From contig OY811991.1 in assembly GCA_963681505.1 (NCBI GenBank), forward strand, positions 372,001 through 436,000: a DNA stretch of 64,000 nucleotides. The letters are read 5' to 3'. This document shows, one piece after another, positions 24,296-38,600 of this stretch. A model generated the notes under the pieces. The model saw only the letters and a program-made list of their open reading frames with translations. It was not told the DNA's origin and searched no databases. Every line of letters starts with the position of its first letter. Position 1 is the stretch's first letter. The translations under genes were made by a program, and so were the position numbers. The DNA is from Eunapius fragilis. Lineage: Eukaryota; Porifera; Demospongiae; Spongillida; Spongillidae.

Positions 24296-25890
24296 CATTA
24301 AAAGGAGATATAGGAGTGGTTACTGCTATCTTCCATGTGTGCAGTGGTTTGCTCATATTGCATGTCTCATCAACACCTCGATGCTAAGATAGTCAATATT
24401 TCCCTTAGAGATGTATGGGTGGTTTCCCATAGGAATGTATGGGTGGGAACCTACTTTTAAATCGCTTGGTAAACCCATATCAAAGCACGTATGCTCGGGG
24501 TGGCATTAAAAGGAGATAGAGGAGTGGTTACTGCTATCTTCCATGTGTGCAGTGGTTTGCTCATATTGCATGTCTCATCAACACCTCGATGCTAAGATAG
24601 TCAATATTTCCCTTAGAGATGTATGGGTGGTTTCCCATAGGAATGTATGGGTGGGAACCTTCTTTTGAATCGCTTGGTTAACCCATTCCGAAGCAGGTAT
24701 GCTCGGGGTGGCAGTTAAAACAGATAGAGGAGTGGTTACTGCTATCTTCCAAATGTGCAGTGGTTTGCTCATATTGCATGTCTCATCAACACCTCGATGC
24801 TAAGATAGTCAAAAATTTCTTATAGAAATGTATGGGTGGGAACCTACTTTTGAATCGCTTGGTAAACCCATACCAAAGCTGGTATGCTAGGGGTGGCATT
24901 TAAAACAGATAGAGGAGTGGTTACTGCTATCTTCCATGTGTGCAGTGGTTTGCTCATATTGCATGTCTCATCAACACCTCGATCCTAAGATAGTCAATAT
25001 TTCCCTTAGAGATGTATGGGTGGTTTCCCATAGGAATGTATGGGTGGGAACCTACTTTTGAATCGCTTGGTTAACCCATACGGAAGCAGGTATGCTCGGG
25101 GTGGCAGTTAAAACAGATAGAGGAGTGGGTACTGCTATCTTCCAAGTGTGCAGTGGTTTGCTCATATTGCATGTCTCATCAACACCTCGATGCTAAGATA
25201 GTCAAAAATTTCCCATAGAAATGTATGGGTGGGAACCTACTTTTGAATCGCTTGGTAAACCCATATCAAAGCACGTATGCTCGGGGTGGCATTAAAAGGA
25301 GATAGAGGAGTGGTTACTGCTATCTTCCATGTGTGCAGTGGTTTGCTCATATTGCATGTCTCATCAACACCTCGATGCTAAGATAGTCAATATTTCCCTT
25401 AGAGATGTATGGGTGGTTTCCCATAGGATTGTATGGGTGGGAACCTACTTTTGAATCGCTTGGTAAACCCATATCAAAGCACGTATGCTCGGGGTGGCAT
25501 TAAAAGGAGATAGAGGAGTGGTTACTGCTATCTTCCATGTGTGCAGTGGTTTGCTCATATTGCATGTCTCATCAACACCTCGATGCTAAGATAGTCAATA
25601 TTTCCCTTAGAGATGTATGGGTGGTTTCCCATAGGAATGTATGGGTGGGAACCTACTTTTGAATCGCTTGGTTAACCCATTCCGAAGCAGGTATGCTCGG
25701 GGTGGCAGTTAAAACAGATAGAGGAGTGGTTACTGCTATCTTCCAAATGTGCAGTGGTTTGCTCATATTGCATGTCTCATCAACACCTCGATGCTAAGAT
25801 AATCAAAAATTTCCCATAGAAATGTATGGGTGGGAACCTACTTTTGAATCGCTTGGTAAACCCATATCAAAGCTGGTATGCTAGGGGTGG
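24296..25890 (+). repeat. Transition segment mixing left-hand and 7-mer families
   Basis: Order: 24296 bL, 24504 bL, 24712 cS, 24897 aL, 25105 cS, 25290 bL, 25498 bL, 25706 cS. The bL-bL-cS set recurs at offset 994. The second bL of each pair has the cattccgaag tail, and the following cS has ttccaaatg, as in the first 16 kb. Monomer 24897 carries the cgatccta tag of the 7-mer block, so both families are interleaved. Confidence 0.85.
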
Positions 25891-27046
25891 CATTTAAAAC
25901 AGATAGAGGAGTGGTTACTGCTATCTTCCATGTGTGCAGTGGTTTGCTCATATTGCATGTCTCATCAACACCTCGATGCTAAGATAGTCAAAAATTTCCC
26001 ATAGAAATGTATAGGTGGGAACCTACTTTTAAATCGCTTGGTAAACCCATACCAAAGCACGTATGCTCGGGGTGGCATTTAAAACAGATAGAGGAGTGGT
26101 TACTGCTATCTTCCATGTGTGCAGTGGTTTGCTCATATTGCATGTCTCATCAACACCTCGATGCTAAGATAGTCAATATTTCCCTTAGAGATGTATGGGT
26201 GGTTTCCCATAGGAATGTATGGGTGGGAACCTACTTTTGAATCGCTTGGTAAACCCATATCAAAGCTGGTATGCTAGGGGTGGCATTTAAAACAGATAGA
26301 GGAGTGGTTACTGCTATCTTCCATGTGTGCAGTGGTTTGCTCATATTGCATGTCTCATCAACACCTCTATGCTAAGATAGTCAAAAATTTCCCATAGAAA
26401 TGTATAGGTGGGAACCTACTTTTGAATCGCTTGGTAAACCCATACCAAAGCACGTATGCTCGGGGTGGCATTTAAAACAGATAGAGGAGTGGTTACTGCT
26501 ATCTTCCATGTGTGCAGTGGTTTGCTCATATTGCATGTCTCATCAACACCTCGATGCTAAGATAGTCAATATTTCCCTTAGAGATGTATGGGTGGTTTCC
26601 CATAGAAATGTATGGGTGGGAACCTACTTTTGAATCGCTTGGTTAACCCATACCAAACCACGTATGCTCGGGGTGGCATTAAAAGGAGATAGAGGAGTGG
26701 TTACTGCTATCTTCCATGTGTGCAGTGGTTTGCTCATATTGCATGTCTCATCAACACCTCGATGCTAAGATAGTCAAAAATTTCCCATAGAAATGTATGG
26801 GTGGGTACCTACTTTTGAATCGCTTGGTAAACCCATATCAAAGCTGGTATGCTAGGGGTGGCATTTAAAACAGATAGAGGAGTGGTTACTGCTATCTTCC
26901 ATGTGTGCAGTGGTTTGCTCATATTGCATGTCTCATCAACACCTCGATGCTAAGATAGTCAAAAATTTCCCATAGAAATGTATAGGTGGGAACCTACTTT
27001 TGAATCGCTTGGTAAACCCATACCAAAGCACGTATGCTCGGGGTGG
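25891..27046 (+). repeat. Segment copied at 39624-40987
   Basis: Order: 25891 aS, 26076 aL, 26284 aS, 26469 aL, 26677 bS, 26862 aS. It corresponds to 39624 aS, 39809 aL, 40017 aS, 40202 aL, 40410 bL, 40618 cS, 40803 aS at offset 13733, rising to 13941 after the 208-bp difference. The shared tag cttttaaatcgc occurs at 26026 and 39759. Monomer 26677 is the bL and cS of the other copy fused into one. Confidence 0.86.
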
Positions 27047-28040
27047 CATTAAAAGGAGATAGAGGAGTGGTTACTGCTATCTTCCATGTGTGCAGTGGTT
27101 TGCTAATATTGCATGTCTCATCAACACCTCGATGCTAAGATAGTCAATATTACCCTTAGAGATGTATGGGTGGTTTCCCATAGAAATGTATGGGTGGGAA
27201 CCTACTTTTGAATCGCTTGGTTAATCCATACCAAAGCACGTATGCTCGGGGTGGCATTTATAACAGATGGAGGAGTGGTTACTGCTATCTTCCAAGTGTG
27301 CAGTGGATTGCTCATATTGCATGTCTCATCAACACCTCGATGCTAAGATAGTCAATATTTCCCTTAGAGATGTATGGGTGGTTTCCCATAGGAATGTATG
27401 GGTGGGAACCTACTTTTGAATCGCTTGGTTAACCCATACGGAAGCAGGTATGCTCGGGGTGGCAGTTAAAACAGATAGAGGAGTGGTTACTGCTATCTTC
27501 CAAGTGTGCAGTGGTTTGCTCATATTGCATGGTTCATCAACACCTCGATGCTAAGATAGTCAAAAATTTTTTATAGAAATGTATGGGTGGGAACCTACGT
27601 TTGAATCGCTTGGTAAACCCATACCAATGCTGGTATGCTAGGGGTGGCATTTAAAACAGATAGAGGAGTGGTTACTGCTATCTTCCATGTGTGCAGTGGT
27701 TTGCTAATATTGCAAGTCTCATCAACACCTCGATGCTAAGATAGTCAATATTTCCCTTAGAGATGTATGGGTGGTTTCCCATAGGAATGTATGGGTGGGA
27801 ACCTACTTTTGAATCGCTTGGTAAACCCATACGGAAGCAGGTATGCTCGGGGTGGCAGTTAAAACAGATAGAGGAGTGGTTACTGCTATCTTCCAAGTGT
27901 GCAGTGGTTTGCTCATATTGCATGTCTCATCAACACCTCGATACTAAGATAGTCAAAAATTTCCCATAGAAATGTATGGGTGGGAACCTACTTTTGAATC
28001 GCTTGGTAAACCCATACCAAAGCTGGTATGCTAGGGGTGG
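27047..28040 (+). repeat. Marker cassette D1 (five monomers, 994 bp)
   Basis: Order bL-aL-cS-aL-cS at 27047, 27255, 27463, 27648 and 27856. Private tags are gctaatattg and caatattaccc in monomer 1; gcatttataac, gatggagg and gtggattgc in monomer 2; gcatggttcatc, aaattttttatag, cctacgttt and ccaatgctgg in monomer 3; gctaatattgcaag in monomer 4; and cgatactaag in monomer 5. These make it the best landmark of the right half. D1 alone reads ttccaagtg in monomer 2. Confidence 0.9.
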
Positions 28041-31000
28041 CATTTAAAACAGATAGAGGAGTGGTTACTGCTATCTTCCATGTGTGCAGTGGTTTACTCA
28101 TATTGCATGTCTCATCAACACCTCGATGCTAAGATAGTCAAAAATTTCCTATAGAAATGTATGGGTGGGAACCTACTTTTGAATCGCTTGGTAAACCCAT
28201 ACCAAAGCTGGTATGCTAGGGGTGGCATTTAAAACAGATAGAGGAGTGGTTACTGCTATCTTCCATGTGTGCAGTGGTTTACTCATATTGCATGTCTCAT
28301 CAACACCTCGATGCTAAGATAGTCAAAAATTTCCCATAGAAATGTATATGTGGGAACCTACTTTTGAATCGCTTGGTAAACCCATACCAAAGCACGTATG
28401 CTCGGGGTGGCATTAAAAGGAGATAGAGGAGTGGTTACTGCTATCTTCCATGTGTGCAGTGGTTTGCTCATATTGCATGTCTTATCAACACCTCGATGCT
28501 AAGATAGTCAATATTTCCCTTAGAGATGTATGGGTGGTTTCCCATAGGAATGTATGGGTGGGAACCTACTTTTGAATCGCTTGGTTAACCCATACCGAAG
28601 CAGGTATGCTCGGGGTGGCAGTTAAAACAGATAGAGGAGTGGTTACTGCTATCTTCCATGTGTGCAGTGGTTTACTCATATTGCATGTCTCATCAACACC
28701 TCGATGCTAAGATAGTCAAAAATTTCCTATAGAAATGTATGGGTGGGAACCTACTTTTGAATCGCTTGGTAAACCCATACCAAAGCTGGTATGCTAGGGG
28801 TGGCATTTAAAACAGATAGAGGAGTGGTTACTGCTATCTTCCATGTGTGCAGTGGTTTACTCATATTGCATGTCTCATCAACACCTCGATGCTAAGATAG
28901 TCAAAAATTTCCCATAGAAATGTATAGGTGGGAACCTACTTTTGAATCGCTTGGTAAACCCATACCAAAGCACGTATGCTCGGGGTGGCATTAAAAGGAG
29001 ATAGAGGAGTGGTTACTGCTATCTTCCATGTGTGCAGTGGTTTGCTAATATTGCATGTCTCATCAACACCTCGATGCTAAGATAGTCAATATTTCCCTTA
29101 GAGATGTATGGGTGGTTTCCCATAGAAATGTATGGGTGGGAACCTACTTTTGAATCGCTTGGTTAACCCATACCAAAGCACGTATGCTCAGGGTGGCATT
29201 TAAAACAGATGGAGGAGTGGTTACTGCTATCCTCCATGTGTGCAGTGGTTTGCTCATATTGCATGTCTCATCAACACCTCGATGCTAAGATAGTCAATAT
29301 TTCCCTTAGAGATGTATGGGTGGTTTCCCATAGGAATGTATGGGTGGGAACCTACTTTTGAATCGCTTGGTTAACCCATACCGAAGCAGGTATGCTCGGG
29401 GTGGCAGTTAAAACAGATAGAGGAGTGGTTACTGCTATCTTCCAAGTGTGCAGTGGTTTGCTCATATTGCATGTCTCATCAACACCTCGATGCTAAGATA
29501 GTCAAAAATTTCCCATAGAAATGTATGGGTGGGAACCTACTTTTGAATCGCTTGGTAAACCCATATCAAAGCTGGTATGCTAGGGGTGGCATTTAAAACA
29601 GATAGAGGAGTGGTTACTGCTATCTTCCATGTGTGCAGTGGTTTACTCATATTGCATGTCTCATCAACACCTCGATGCTAAGATAGTCAAAAATTTCCCA
29701 TAGAAATGTATAGGTGGGAACCTACTTTTGAATCGCTTGGTAAACCCATACCAAAGCACGTATGCTCGGGGTGGCATTAAAAGGAGATAGAGGAGTGGTT
29801 ACTGCTATCTTCCATGTGTGCAGTGGTTTGCTCATATTGCATGTCTCATCAACACCTCGATGCTAAGATAGTCAATATTTCCCTTAGAGATGTATGGGTG
29901 GTTTCCCGTAGGAATGTATGGGTGGGAACCTACTTTTGAATCGCTTGGTTAACCCATACCGAAGCAGGTATGCTCGGGGTGGCAGTTAAAACAGATAGAG
30001 GAGTGGTTACTGCTATCTTCCATGTGTGCAGTGGTTTACTCATATTGCATGTCTCATCAACACCTCGATGCTAAGATAGTCAAAAATTTCCCATAGAAAT
30101 GTATAGGTGGGAACCTACTTTTGAATCGCTTGGTAAACCCATACCAAAGCACGTATGCTCGGGGTGGCATTTAAAACAGATAGAGGAGTGGTTACTGCTA
30201 TCTTCCATGTGTGCAGTGGTTTGCTCATATTGCATGTCTCATCAACACCTCGATGCTAAGATAGTCAATATTTCCCATAGAGATGTATGGGTGGTTTCCC
30301 ATAGGAATGTATGGGTGGGAACCTACTTTTGAATCGCTTGATTAACCCATACGGAAGCAGGTATGCTCGGGGTGGCAGTTAAAACAGATAGAGGAGTGGT
30401 TACTGCTATCTTCCAAGTGTGCAGTGGTTTGCTCATATTGCATGTCTCATCAACACCTCGATGCTAAGATAGTCAAAAATTTCCCATAGAAATGTATGGG
30501 TGGGAACCTACTTTTGAATCGCTTGGTAAACCCATACCAAAGCTGGTATGCTAGGGGTGGCATTTAAAACAGATAGAGGAGTGGTTACTGCTATCTTCCA
30601 TGTGTGCAGTGGTTTACTCATATTGCATGTCTCATCAACACCCCGATGCTAAGATAGTCAAAAATTTCCCATAGAAATGTATGGGTGGGAACCTACTTTT
30701 GAATCGCTTGGTAAACCCATATCAAAGCTGGTATGCTAGGGGTGGCATTTAAAACAGATAGAGGAGTGGTTACTGCTATCTTCCATGTGTGCAGTGGTTT
30801 ACTCATATTGCATGTCTCATCAACACCTCGATGCTAAGATAGTCAAAAATTTCCCATAGAAATGTATAGGTGGGAACCTACTTTTGAATCGCTTGGTAAA
30901 CCCATACCAAAGCACGTATGCTCGGGGTGGCATTAAAAGGAGATAGAGGAGTGGTTACTGCTATCTTCCATGTGTGCAGTGGTTTGCTCATAATGCATGT

Positions 31001-32294
31001 CTCATCAACACCTCGATGCTAAGATAGTCAATATTTCCCTTAGAGATGTATGGGTGGTTTCCCATAGGAATGTATGGGTGGGAACCTACTTTTGAATCGC
31101 TTGGTTAACCCATACCGAAGCAGGTATGCTCGGGGTGGCAGTTAAAACAGATAGAGGAGTGGTTACTGCTATCTTCCATGTGTGCAGTGGTTTACTCATA
31201 TTGCATGTCTCATCAACACCTCGATGCTAAGATAGTCAAAAATTTCCCATAGAAATGTATAGGTGGGAACCTACTTTTGAATCGCTTGGTAAACCCATAC
31301 CAAAGCACGTATGCTCGGGGTGGCATTTAAAACAGATAGAGGAGTGGTTACTGCTATCTTCCATGTGTGCAGTGGTTTGCTCATATTGCATGTCTCATCA
31401 ACACCTCGATGCTAAGATAGTCAATATTTCCCTTAGAGATGTATGGGTGGTTTCCCAAAGGAATGTATGGGTGGGAACCTACTTTTGAATCGCTTGGTTA
31501 ACCCATACCGAAGCAGGTATGCTCGGGGTGGCAGTTAAAACAGATAGAGGAGTGGTTACTGCTATCTTCCATGTGTGCAGTGGTTTACTCATATTGCATG
31601 TCTCATCAACACCTCGATGCTAAGATAGTCAAAAATTTCCTATAGAAATGTATGGGTGGGAACCTACTTTTGAATCGCTTGGTAAACCCATACCAAAGTT
31701 GGTATGCTAGGGGTGGCATTTAAAACAGATAGAGGAGTGGTTACTGCTATCTTCCATGTGTGCAGTGGTTTGCTCATATTGCATGTCTCATCAACACCTC
31801 GATGCTAAGATAGTCAATATTTCCCTTAGAGATGTATGGGTGGTTTCCCATAGGAATGTATGGGTGGGAACCTACTTTTGAATCGCTTGGTTAACCCATA
31901 CCGAAGCAGGTATGCTCGGGGTGGCAGTTAAAACAGATAGAGGAGTGGTTACTGCTATCTTCCATGTGTGCAGTGGTTTACTCATATTGCATGTCTCATC
32001 AACACCTCGATGCTAAGATAGTCAAAAATTTCCTATAGAAATTTATGGGTGGGAACCTACTTTTGAATCGCTTGGTAAACCCATACCAAAGCTGGTATGC
32101 TAGGGGTGGCATTTAAAACAGATAGAGGAGTGGTTACTGCTATCTTCCATGTGTGCAGTGGTTTACTCATATTGCATGTCTCATCAACACCTCGATGCTA
32201 AGATAGTCAAAAATTTCCCATAGAAATGTATAGGTGGGAACCTACTTTTGAATCGCTTGGTAAACCCATACCAAAGCACGTATGCTCGGGGTGG

Positions 32295-32502
32295 CATTAA
32301 AAGGAGATAGAGGAGTGGTTACTGCTATCTTCCATGTGTGCAGTGGTTTGCTCATATTGCATGTCTCATCAACACCTCGATGCTAAGATAGTCAATATTT
32401 CCCTTAGAGATGTATGGGTGGTTTCCCATAGGAATGTATGGGTGGGAACCTACTTTTGAATCGCTTGGTTAACCCATACCGAAGCAGGTATGCTCGGGGT
32501 GG
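32295..32502 (+). repeat. Class bL monomer (208 bp), representative
   Basis: The head cattaaaagg differs from the a head by three substitutions (t to a, a to g, c to g) and lacks the TTTAAA site. Nearly every b monomer is long. It is the phase marker of the 578-bp trimer, where its tail is ggttaacccataccgaagc and the next monomer is cS. In the first 26 kb its tail is more often cattccgaag, or catatcaaagcacg leading to another b. Confidence 0.92.
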
Positions 32503-32687
32503 CAGTTAAAACAGATAGAGGAGTGGTTACTGCTATCTTCCATGTGTGCAGTGGTTTACTCATATTGCATGTCTCATCAACACCTCGATGCTAAGATAGT
32601 CAAAAATTTCCTATAGAAATGTATGGGTGGGAACCTACTTTTGAATCGCTTGGTAAACCCATACCAAAGCTGGTATGCTAGGGGTGG
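32503..32687 (+). repeat. Class cS monomer (185 bp), representative
   Basis: The head is cagttaaaac. cS nearly always follows an L monomer with an aagcagg tail. In the first 27 kb the c monomers read ttccaagtg, ttccaaatg or ttccaattg where a monomers read ttccatgtg. In the trimer region many cS copies read ttccatgtg followed by gtttactc, as aS does, which suggests a c head joined to an a body. The tail is usually ctggtatgctagg, leading to an a monomer. Confidence 0.92.
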
Positions 32688-35600
32688 CATTTAAAACAGA
32701 TAGAGGAGTGGTTACTGCTATCTTCCATGTGTGCAGTGGTTTACTCATATTGCATGTCTCATCAACACCTCGATGCTAAGATAGTCAAAAATTTCCCATA
32801 GAAATGTATAGGTGGGAACCTACTTTTGAATCGCTTGGTAAACCCATACCAAAGCTGGTATGCTAGGGGTGGCATTTAAAACAGATAGAGGAGTGGTTAC
32901 TGCTATCTTCCATGTGTGCAGTGGTTTACTCATATTGCATGTCTCATCAACACCTCGATGCTAAGATAGTCAAAAATTTCCCATAGAAATGTATAGGTGG
33001 GAACCTACTTTTGAATCGCTTGGTAAACCCATACCAAAGCACGTATGCTCGGGGTGGCATTAAAAGGAGATAGAGGAGTGGTTACTGCTATCTTCCATGT
33101 GTGCAGTGGTTTGCTCATATTGCATGTCTCATCAACACCTCGATGCTAAGATAGTCAATATTTCCCTTAGAGATGTATGGGTGGTTTCCCATTGGAATGT
33201 ATGGGTGGGAACCTACTTTTGAATCGCTTGGTTAACCCATACCGAAGCAGGTATGCTCGGGGTGGCAGTTAAAACAGATAGAGGAGTGGTTACTGCTATC
33301 TTCCAAGTGTGCAGTGGTTTGCTCATATTGCATGTCTCATCAACACCTCGATGCTAAGATAGTCAAAAATTTCCCATAGAAATGTATGGGTGGGAACCTC
33401 CTTTTGAATCGCTTGGTAAACCCATATCAAAGCTGGTATGCTAGGGGTGGCATTTAAAACAGATAGAGGAGTGGTTACTGCTATCTTCCATGTGTGCAGT
33501 GGTTTACTCATATTGCATGTCTCATCAACACCTCGATGCTAAGATAGTCAAAAATTTCCCATAGAAATGTATAGGTGGGAACCTACTTTTGAATCGCTTG
33601 GTAAACCCATACCAAAGCACGTATGCTCGGGGTGGCATTAAAAGGAGATAGAGGAGTGGTTACTGCTATCTTCCATGTGTGCAGTGGTTTGCTCATATTG
33701 CATGTCTCATCAACACCTCGATGCTAAGATAGTCAATATTTCCCTTAGAGATGTATGGGTGGTTTCCCATAGGAATGTATGGGTGGGAACCTACTTTTGA
33801 ATCGCTTGGTTAACCCATACCGAAGCAGGTATGCTCGGGGTGGCAGTTAAAACAGATAGAGGAGTGGTTACTGCTATCTTCCATGTGTGCAGTGGTTTAC
33901 TCATATTGCATGTCTCATCAACACCTCGATGCTAAGATAGTCAAAAATTTCCTATAGAAATGTATGGGTGGGAACCTACTTTTGAATCGCTTGGTAAACC
34001 CATACCAAAGCTGGTATGCTAGGGGTGGCATTTAAAACAGATAGAGGAGTGGTTACTGCTATCTTCCATGTGTGCAGTGGTTTACTCATATTGCATGTCT
34101 CATCAACACCTCGATGCTAAGATAGTCAAAAATTTCCCATAGAAATGTATAGGTGGGAACCTACTTTTGAATCGCTTGGTAAACCCATACCAAAGCACGT
34201 ATGCTCGGGGTGGCATTAAAAGGAGATAGAGGAGTGGTTACTGCTATCTTCCATGTGTGCAGTGGTTTGCTCATATTGCATGTCTCATCAACACCTCGAT
34301 GCTAAGATAGTCAATATTTCCCTTAGAGATGTATGGGTGGTTTCCCATAGGAATGTATGGGTGGGAACCTACTTTTGAATCGCTTGGTTAACCCATACCG
34401 AAGCAGGTATGCTCGGGGTGGCAGTTAAAACAGATAGAGGAGTGGTTACTGCTATCTTCCATGTGTGCAGTGGTTTACTCATATTGCATGTCTCATCAAC
34501 ACCTCGATGCTAAGATAGTCAAAAATTTCCTATAGAAATGTATGGGTGGGAACCTACTTTTGAATCGCTTGGTAAACCCATACAAAAGCTGGTATGCTAG
34601 GGGTGGCATTTAAAACAGATAGAGGAGTGGTTACTGCTATCTTCCATGTGTGCAGTGGTGTACTCATATTGCATGTCTCATCAACACCTCGATGCTAAGA
34701 TAGTCAAAAATTTCCCATAGAAATGTATAGGTGGGAACCTACTTTTGAATCGCTTGGTAAACCCATACCAAAGCACGTATGCTCGGGGTGGCATTAAAAG
34801 GAGATAGAGGAGTGGTTACTGCTATCTTCCATGTGTGCAGTGGTTTGCTCATATTGCATGTCTCATCAACACCTCGATGCTAAGATAGTCAATATTTCCC
34901 TTAGAGATGTATGGGTGGTTTCCCATAGGAATGTATGGGTGGGAACCTACTTTTGAATCGCTTGGTTAACCCATACCGAAGCAGGTATGCTCGGGGTGGC
35001 AGTTAAAACAGATAGAGGAGTGGTTACTGCTATCTTCCATGTGTGCAGTGGTTTACTCATATTGCATGTCTCATCAACACCTCGATGCTAAGATAGTCAA
35101 AAATTTCCTATAGAAATTTATGGGTGGGAACCTACTTTTGAATCGCTTGGTAAACCCATACCAAAGCTGGTATGCTAGGGGTGGCATTTAAAACAGATAG
35201 AGGAGTGGTTACTGCTATCTTCCATGTGTGCAGTGGTTTACTCATATTGCATGTCTCATCAACACCTCGATGCTAAGATAGTCAAAAATTTCCCATAGAA
35301 ATGTATAGGTGGGAACCTACTTTTGAATCGCTTGGTAAACCCATACCAAAGCACGTATGCTCGGGGTGGCATTAAAAGGAGATAGAGGAGTGGTTACTGC
35401 TATCTTCCATGTGTGCAGTGGTTTGCTCATATTGCATGTCTCATCAACACCTCGATGCTAAGATAGTCAATATTTCCCTTAGAGATGTATGGGTGGTTTC
35501 CCATAGGAATGTATGGGTGGGAACCTACTTTTGAATCGCTTGGTTAACCCATACCGAAGCAGGTATGCTCGGGGTGGCAGTTAAAACAGATAGAGGAGTG

Positions 35601-38600
35601 GTTACTGCTATCTTCCATGTGTGCAGTGGTTTACTCATATTGCATGTCTCATCAACACCTCGATGCTAAGATAGTCAATAATTTCCTATAGAAATGTATG
35701 GGTGGGAACCTACTTTTGAATCGCTTGGTAAACCCATACCAAAGCTGGTATGCTAGGGGTGGCATTTTAAACAGATAGAGGAGTGGTTACTGCTATCTTC
35801 CATGTGTGCAGTGGTTTACTCATATTGCATGTCTCATCAACACCTCGATGCTAAGATAGTCAAAAATTTCCCATAGAAATGTATAGGTGGGAACCTACTT
35901 TTGAATCGCTTGGTAAACCCATACCAAAGCACGTATGCTCGGGGTGGCATTAAAAGGAGATAGAGGAGTGGTTACTGCTATCTTCCATGTGTGCAGTGGT
36001 TTGCTCATATTGCATGTCTCATCAACACCTCGATGCTAAGATAGTCAATATTTCCCTTAGAGATGTATGGGTGGTTTCCCATAGGAATGTATGGGTGGGA
36101 ACCTACTTTTGAATCGCTTGGTTAACCCATACCGAAGCAGGTATGCTCGGGGTGGCAGTTAAAACAGATAGAGGAGTGGTTACTGCTATCTTCCATGTGT
36201 GCAGTGGTTTACTCATATTGCATGTCTCATCAACACCTCGATGCTAAGATAGTCAAAAATTTCCTATAGAAATTTATGGGTGGGAACCTACTTTTGAATC
36301 GCTTGGTAAACCCATACCAAAGCTGGTATGCTAGGGGTGGCATTTAAAACAGATAGAGGAGTGGTTACTGCTATCTTCCATGTGTGCAGTGGTTTACTCA
36401 TATTGCATGTCTCATCAACACCTCGATGCTAAGATAGTCAAAAATTTCCCATAGAAATGTATAGGTGGGAACCTACTTTTGAATCGCTTGGTAAACCCAT
36501 ACCAAAGCACGTATGCTCGGGGTGGCATTAAAAGGAGATAGAGGAGTGGTTACTGCTATCTTCCATGTGTGCAGTGGTTTGCTCATATTGCATGTCTCAT
36601 CAACACCTCGATGCTAAGATAGTCAATATTTCCCTTAGAGATGTATGGGTGGTTTCCCATAGGAATGTATGGGTGGGAACCTACTTTTGAATCGCTTGGT
36701 TAACCCATACCGAAGCAGGTATGCTCGGGGTGGCAGTTAAAACAGATAGAGGAGTGGTTACTGCTATCTTCCATGTGTGCAGTGGTTTACTCATATTGCA
36801 TGTCTCATCAACACCTCGATGCTAAGATAGTCAATAATTTCCTATAGAAATGTATGGGTGGGAACCTACTTTTGAATCGCTTGGTAAACCCATACCAAAG
36901 CTGGTATGCTAGGGGTGGCATTTTAAACAGATAGAGGAGTGGTTACTGCTATCTTCCATGTGTGCAGTGGTTTACTCATATTGCATGTCTCATCAACACC
37001 TCGATGCTAAGATAGTCAAAAATTTCCCATAGAAATGTATAGGTGGGAACCTACTTTTGAATCGCTTGGTAAACCCATACCAAAGCTGGTATGCTAGGGG
37101 TGGCATTTAAAACAGATAGAGGAGTGGTTACTGCTATCTTCCATGTGTGCAGTGGTTTACTCATATTGCATGTCTCATCAACACCTCGATGCTAAGATAG
37201 TCAAAAATTTCCCATAGAAATGTATAGGTGGGAACCTACTTTTGAATCGCTTGGTAAACCCATACCAAAGCACGTATGCTCGGGGTGGCATTAAAAGGAG
37301 ATAGAGGAGTGGTTACTGCTATCTTCCATGTGTGCAGTGGTTTGCTCATATTGCATGTCTCATCAACACCTCGATGCTAAGATAGTCAATATTTCCCTTA
37401 GAGATGTATGGGTGGTTTCCCATAGGAATGTATGGGTGGGAACCTACTTTTGAATCGCTTGGTTAACCCATACCGAAGCAGGTATGCTCGGGGTGGCAGT
37501 TAAAACAGATAGAGGAGTGGTTACTGCTATCTTCCATGTGTGCAGTGGTTTACTCATATTGCATGTCTCATCAACACCTCGATGCTAAGATAGTCAAAAA
37601 TTTCCTATAGAAATGTATGGGTGGGAACCTACTTTTGAATCGCTTGGTAAACCCATACCAAAGCTGGTATGCTAGGGGTGGCATTTAAAACAGATAGAGG
37701 AGTGGTTACTGCTATCTTCCATGTGTGCAGTGGTTTACTCATATTGCATGTCTCATCAACACCTCGATGCTAAGATAGTCAAAAATTTCCCATAGAAATG
37801 TATAGGTGGGAACCTACTTTTGAATCGCTTGGTAAACCCATACCAAAGCACGTATGCTCGGGGTGGCATTAAAAGGAGATAGAGGAGTGGTTACTGCTAT
37901 CTTCCATGTGTGCAGTGGTTTGCTCATATTGCATGTCTCATCAACACCTCGATGCTAAGATAGTCAATATTTCCCTTAGAGATGTATGGGTGGTTTCCCA
38001 TAGGAATGTATGGGTGGGAACCTACTTTTGAATCGCTTGGTTAACCCATACCGAAGCAGGTATGCTCGCGGTGGCAGTTAAAACAGATAGAGGAGTGGTT
38101 ACTGCTATCTTCCATGTGTGCAGTGGTTTACTCATATTGCATGTCTCATCAACACCTCGATGCTAAGATGGTCAAAAATTTCCTATAGAAATGTATGGGT
38201 GGGAACCTACTTTTGAATCGCTTGGTAAACCCATACCAAAGCTGGTATGCTAGGGGTGGCATTTAAAACAGATAGAGGAGTGGTTACTGCTATCTTCCAT
38301 GTGTGCAGTGGTTTACTCATATTGCATGTCTCATCAACACCTCGATGCTAAGATAGTCAAAAATTTCCCATAGAAATGTATAGGTGGGAACCTACTTTTG
38401 AATCGCTTGGTAAACCCATACCAAAGCACGTATGCTCGGGGTGGCATTAAAAGGAGATAGAGGAGTGGTTACTGCTATCTTCCATGTGTGCAGTGGTTTG
38501 CTCATATTGCATGTCTCATCAACACCTCGATGCTAAGATAGTCAATATTTCCCTTAGAGATGTATGGGTGGTTTCCCATAGGAATGTATGGGTGGGAACC

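Noticed and set aside
27678-27923. 81-codon minus-strand frames (27678, 41619, 44162, 58057, 59999) overlapping 68-codon plus-strand frames
   Set aside because: They occur only in the marker cassette because it lost particular stops. Opposed frames on both strands of a satellite are expected by chance.
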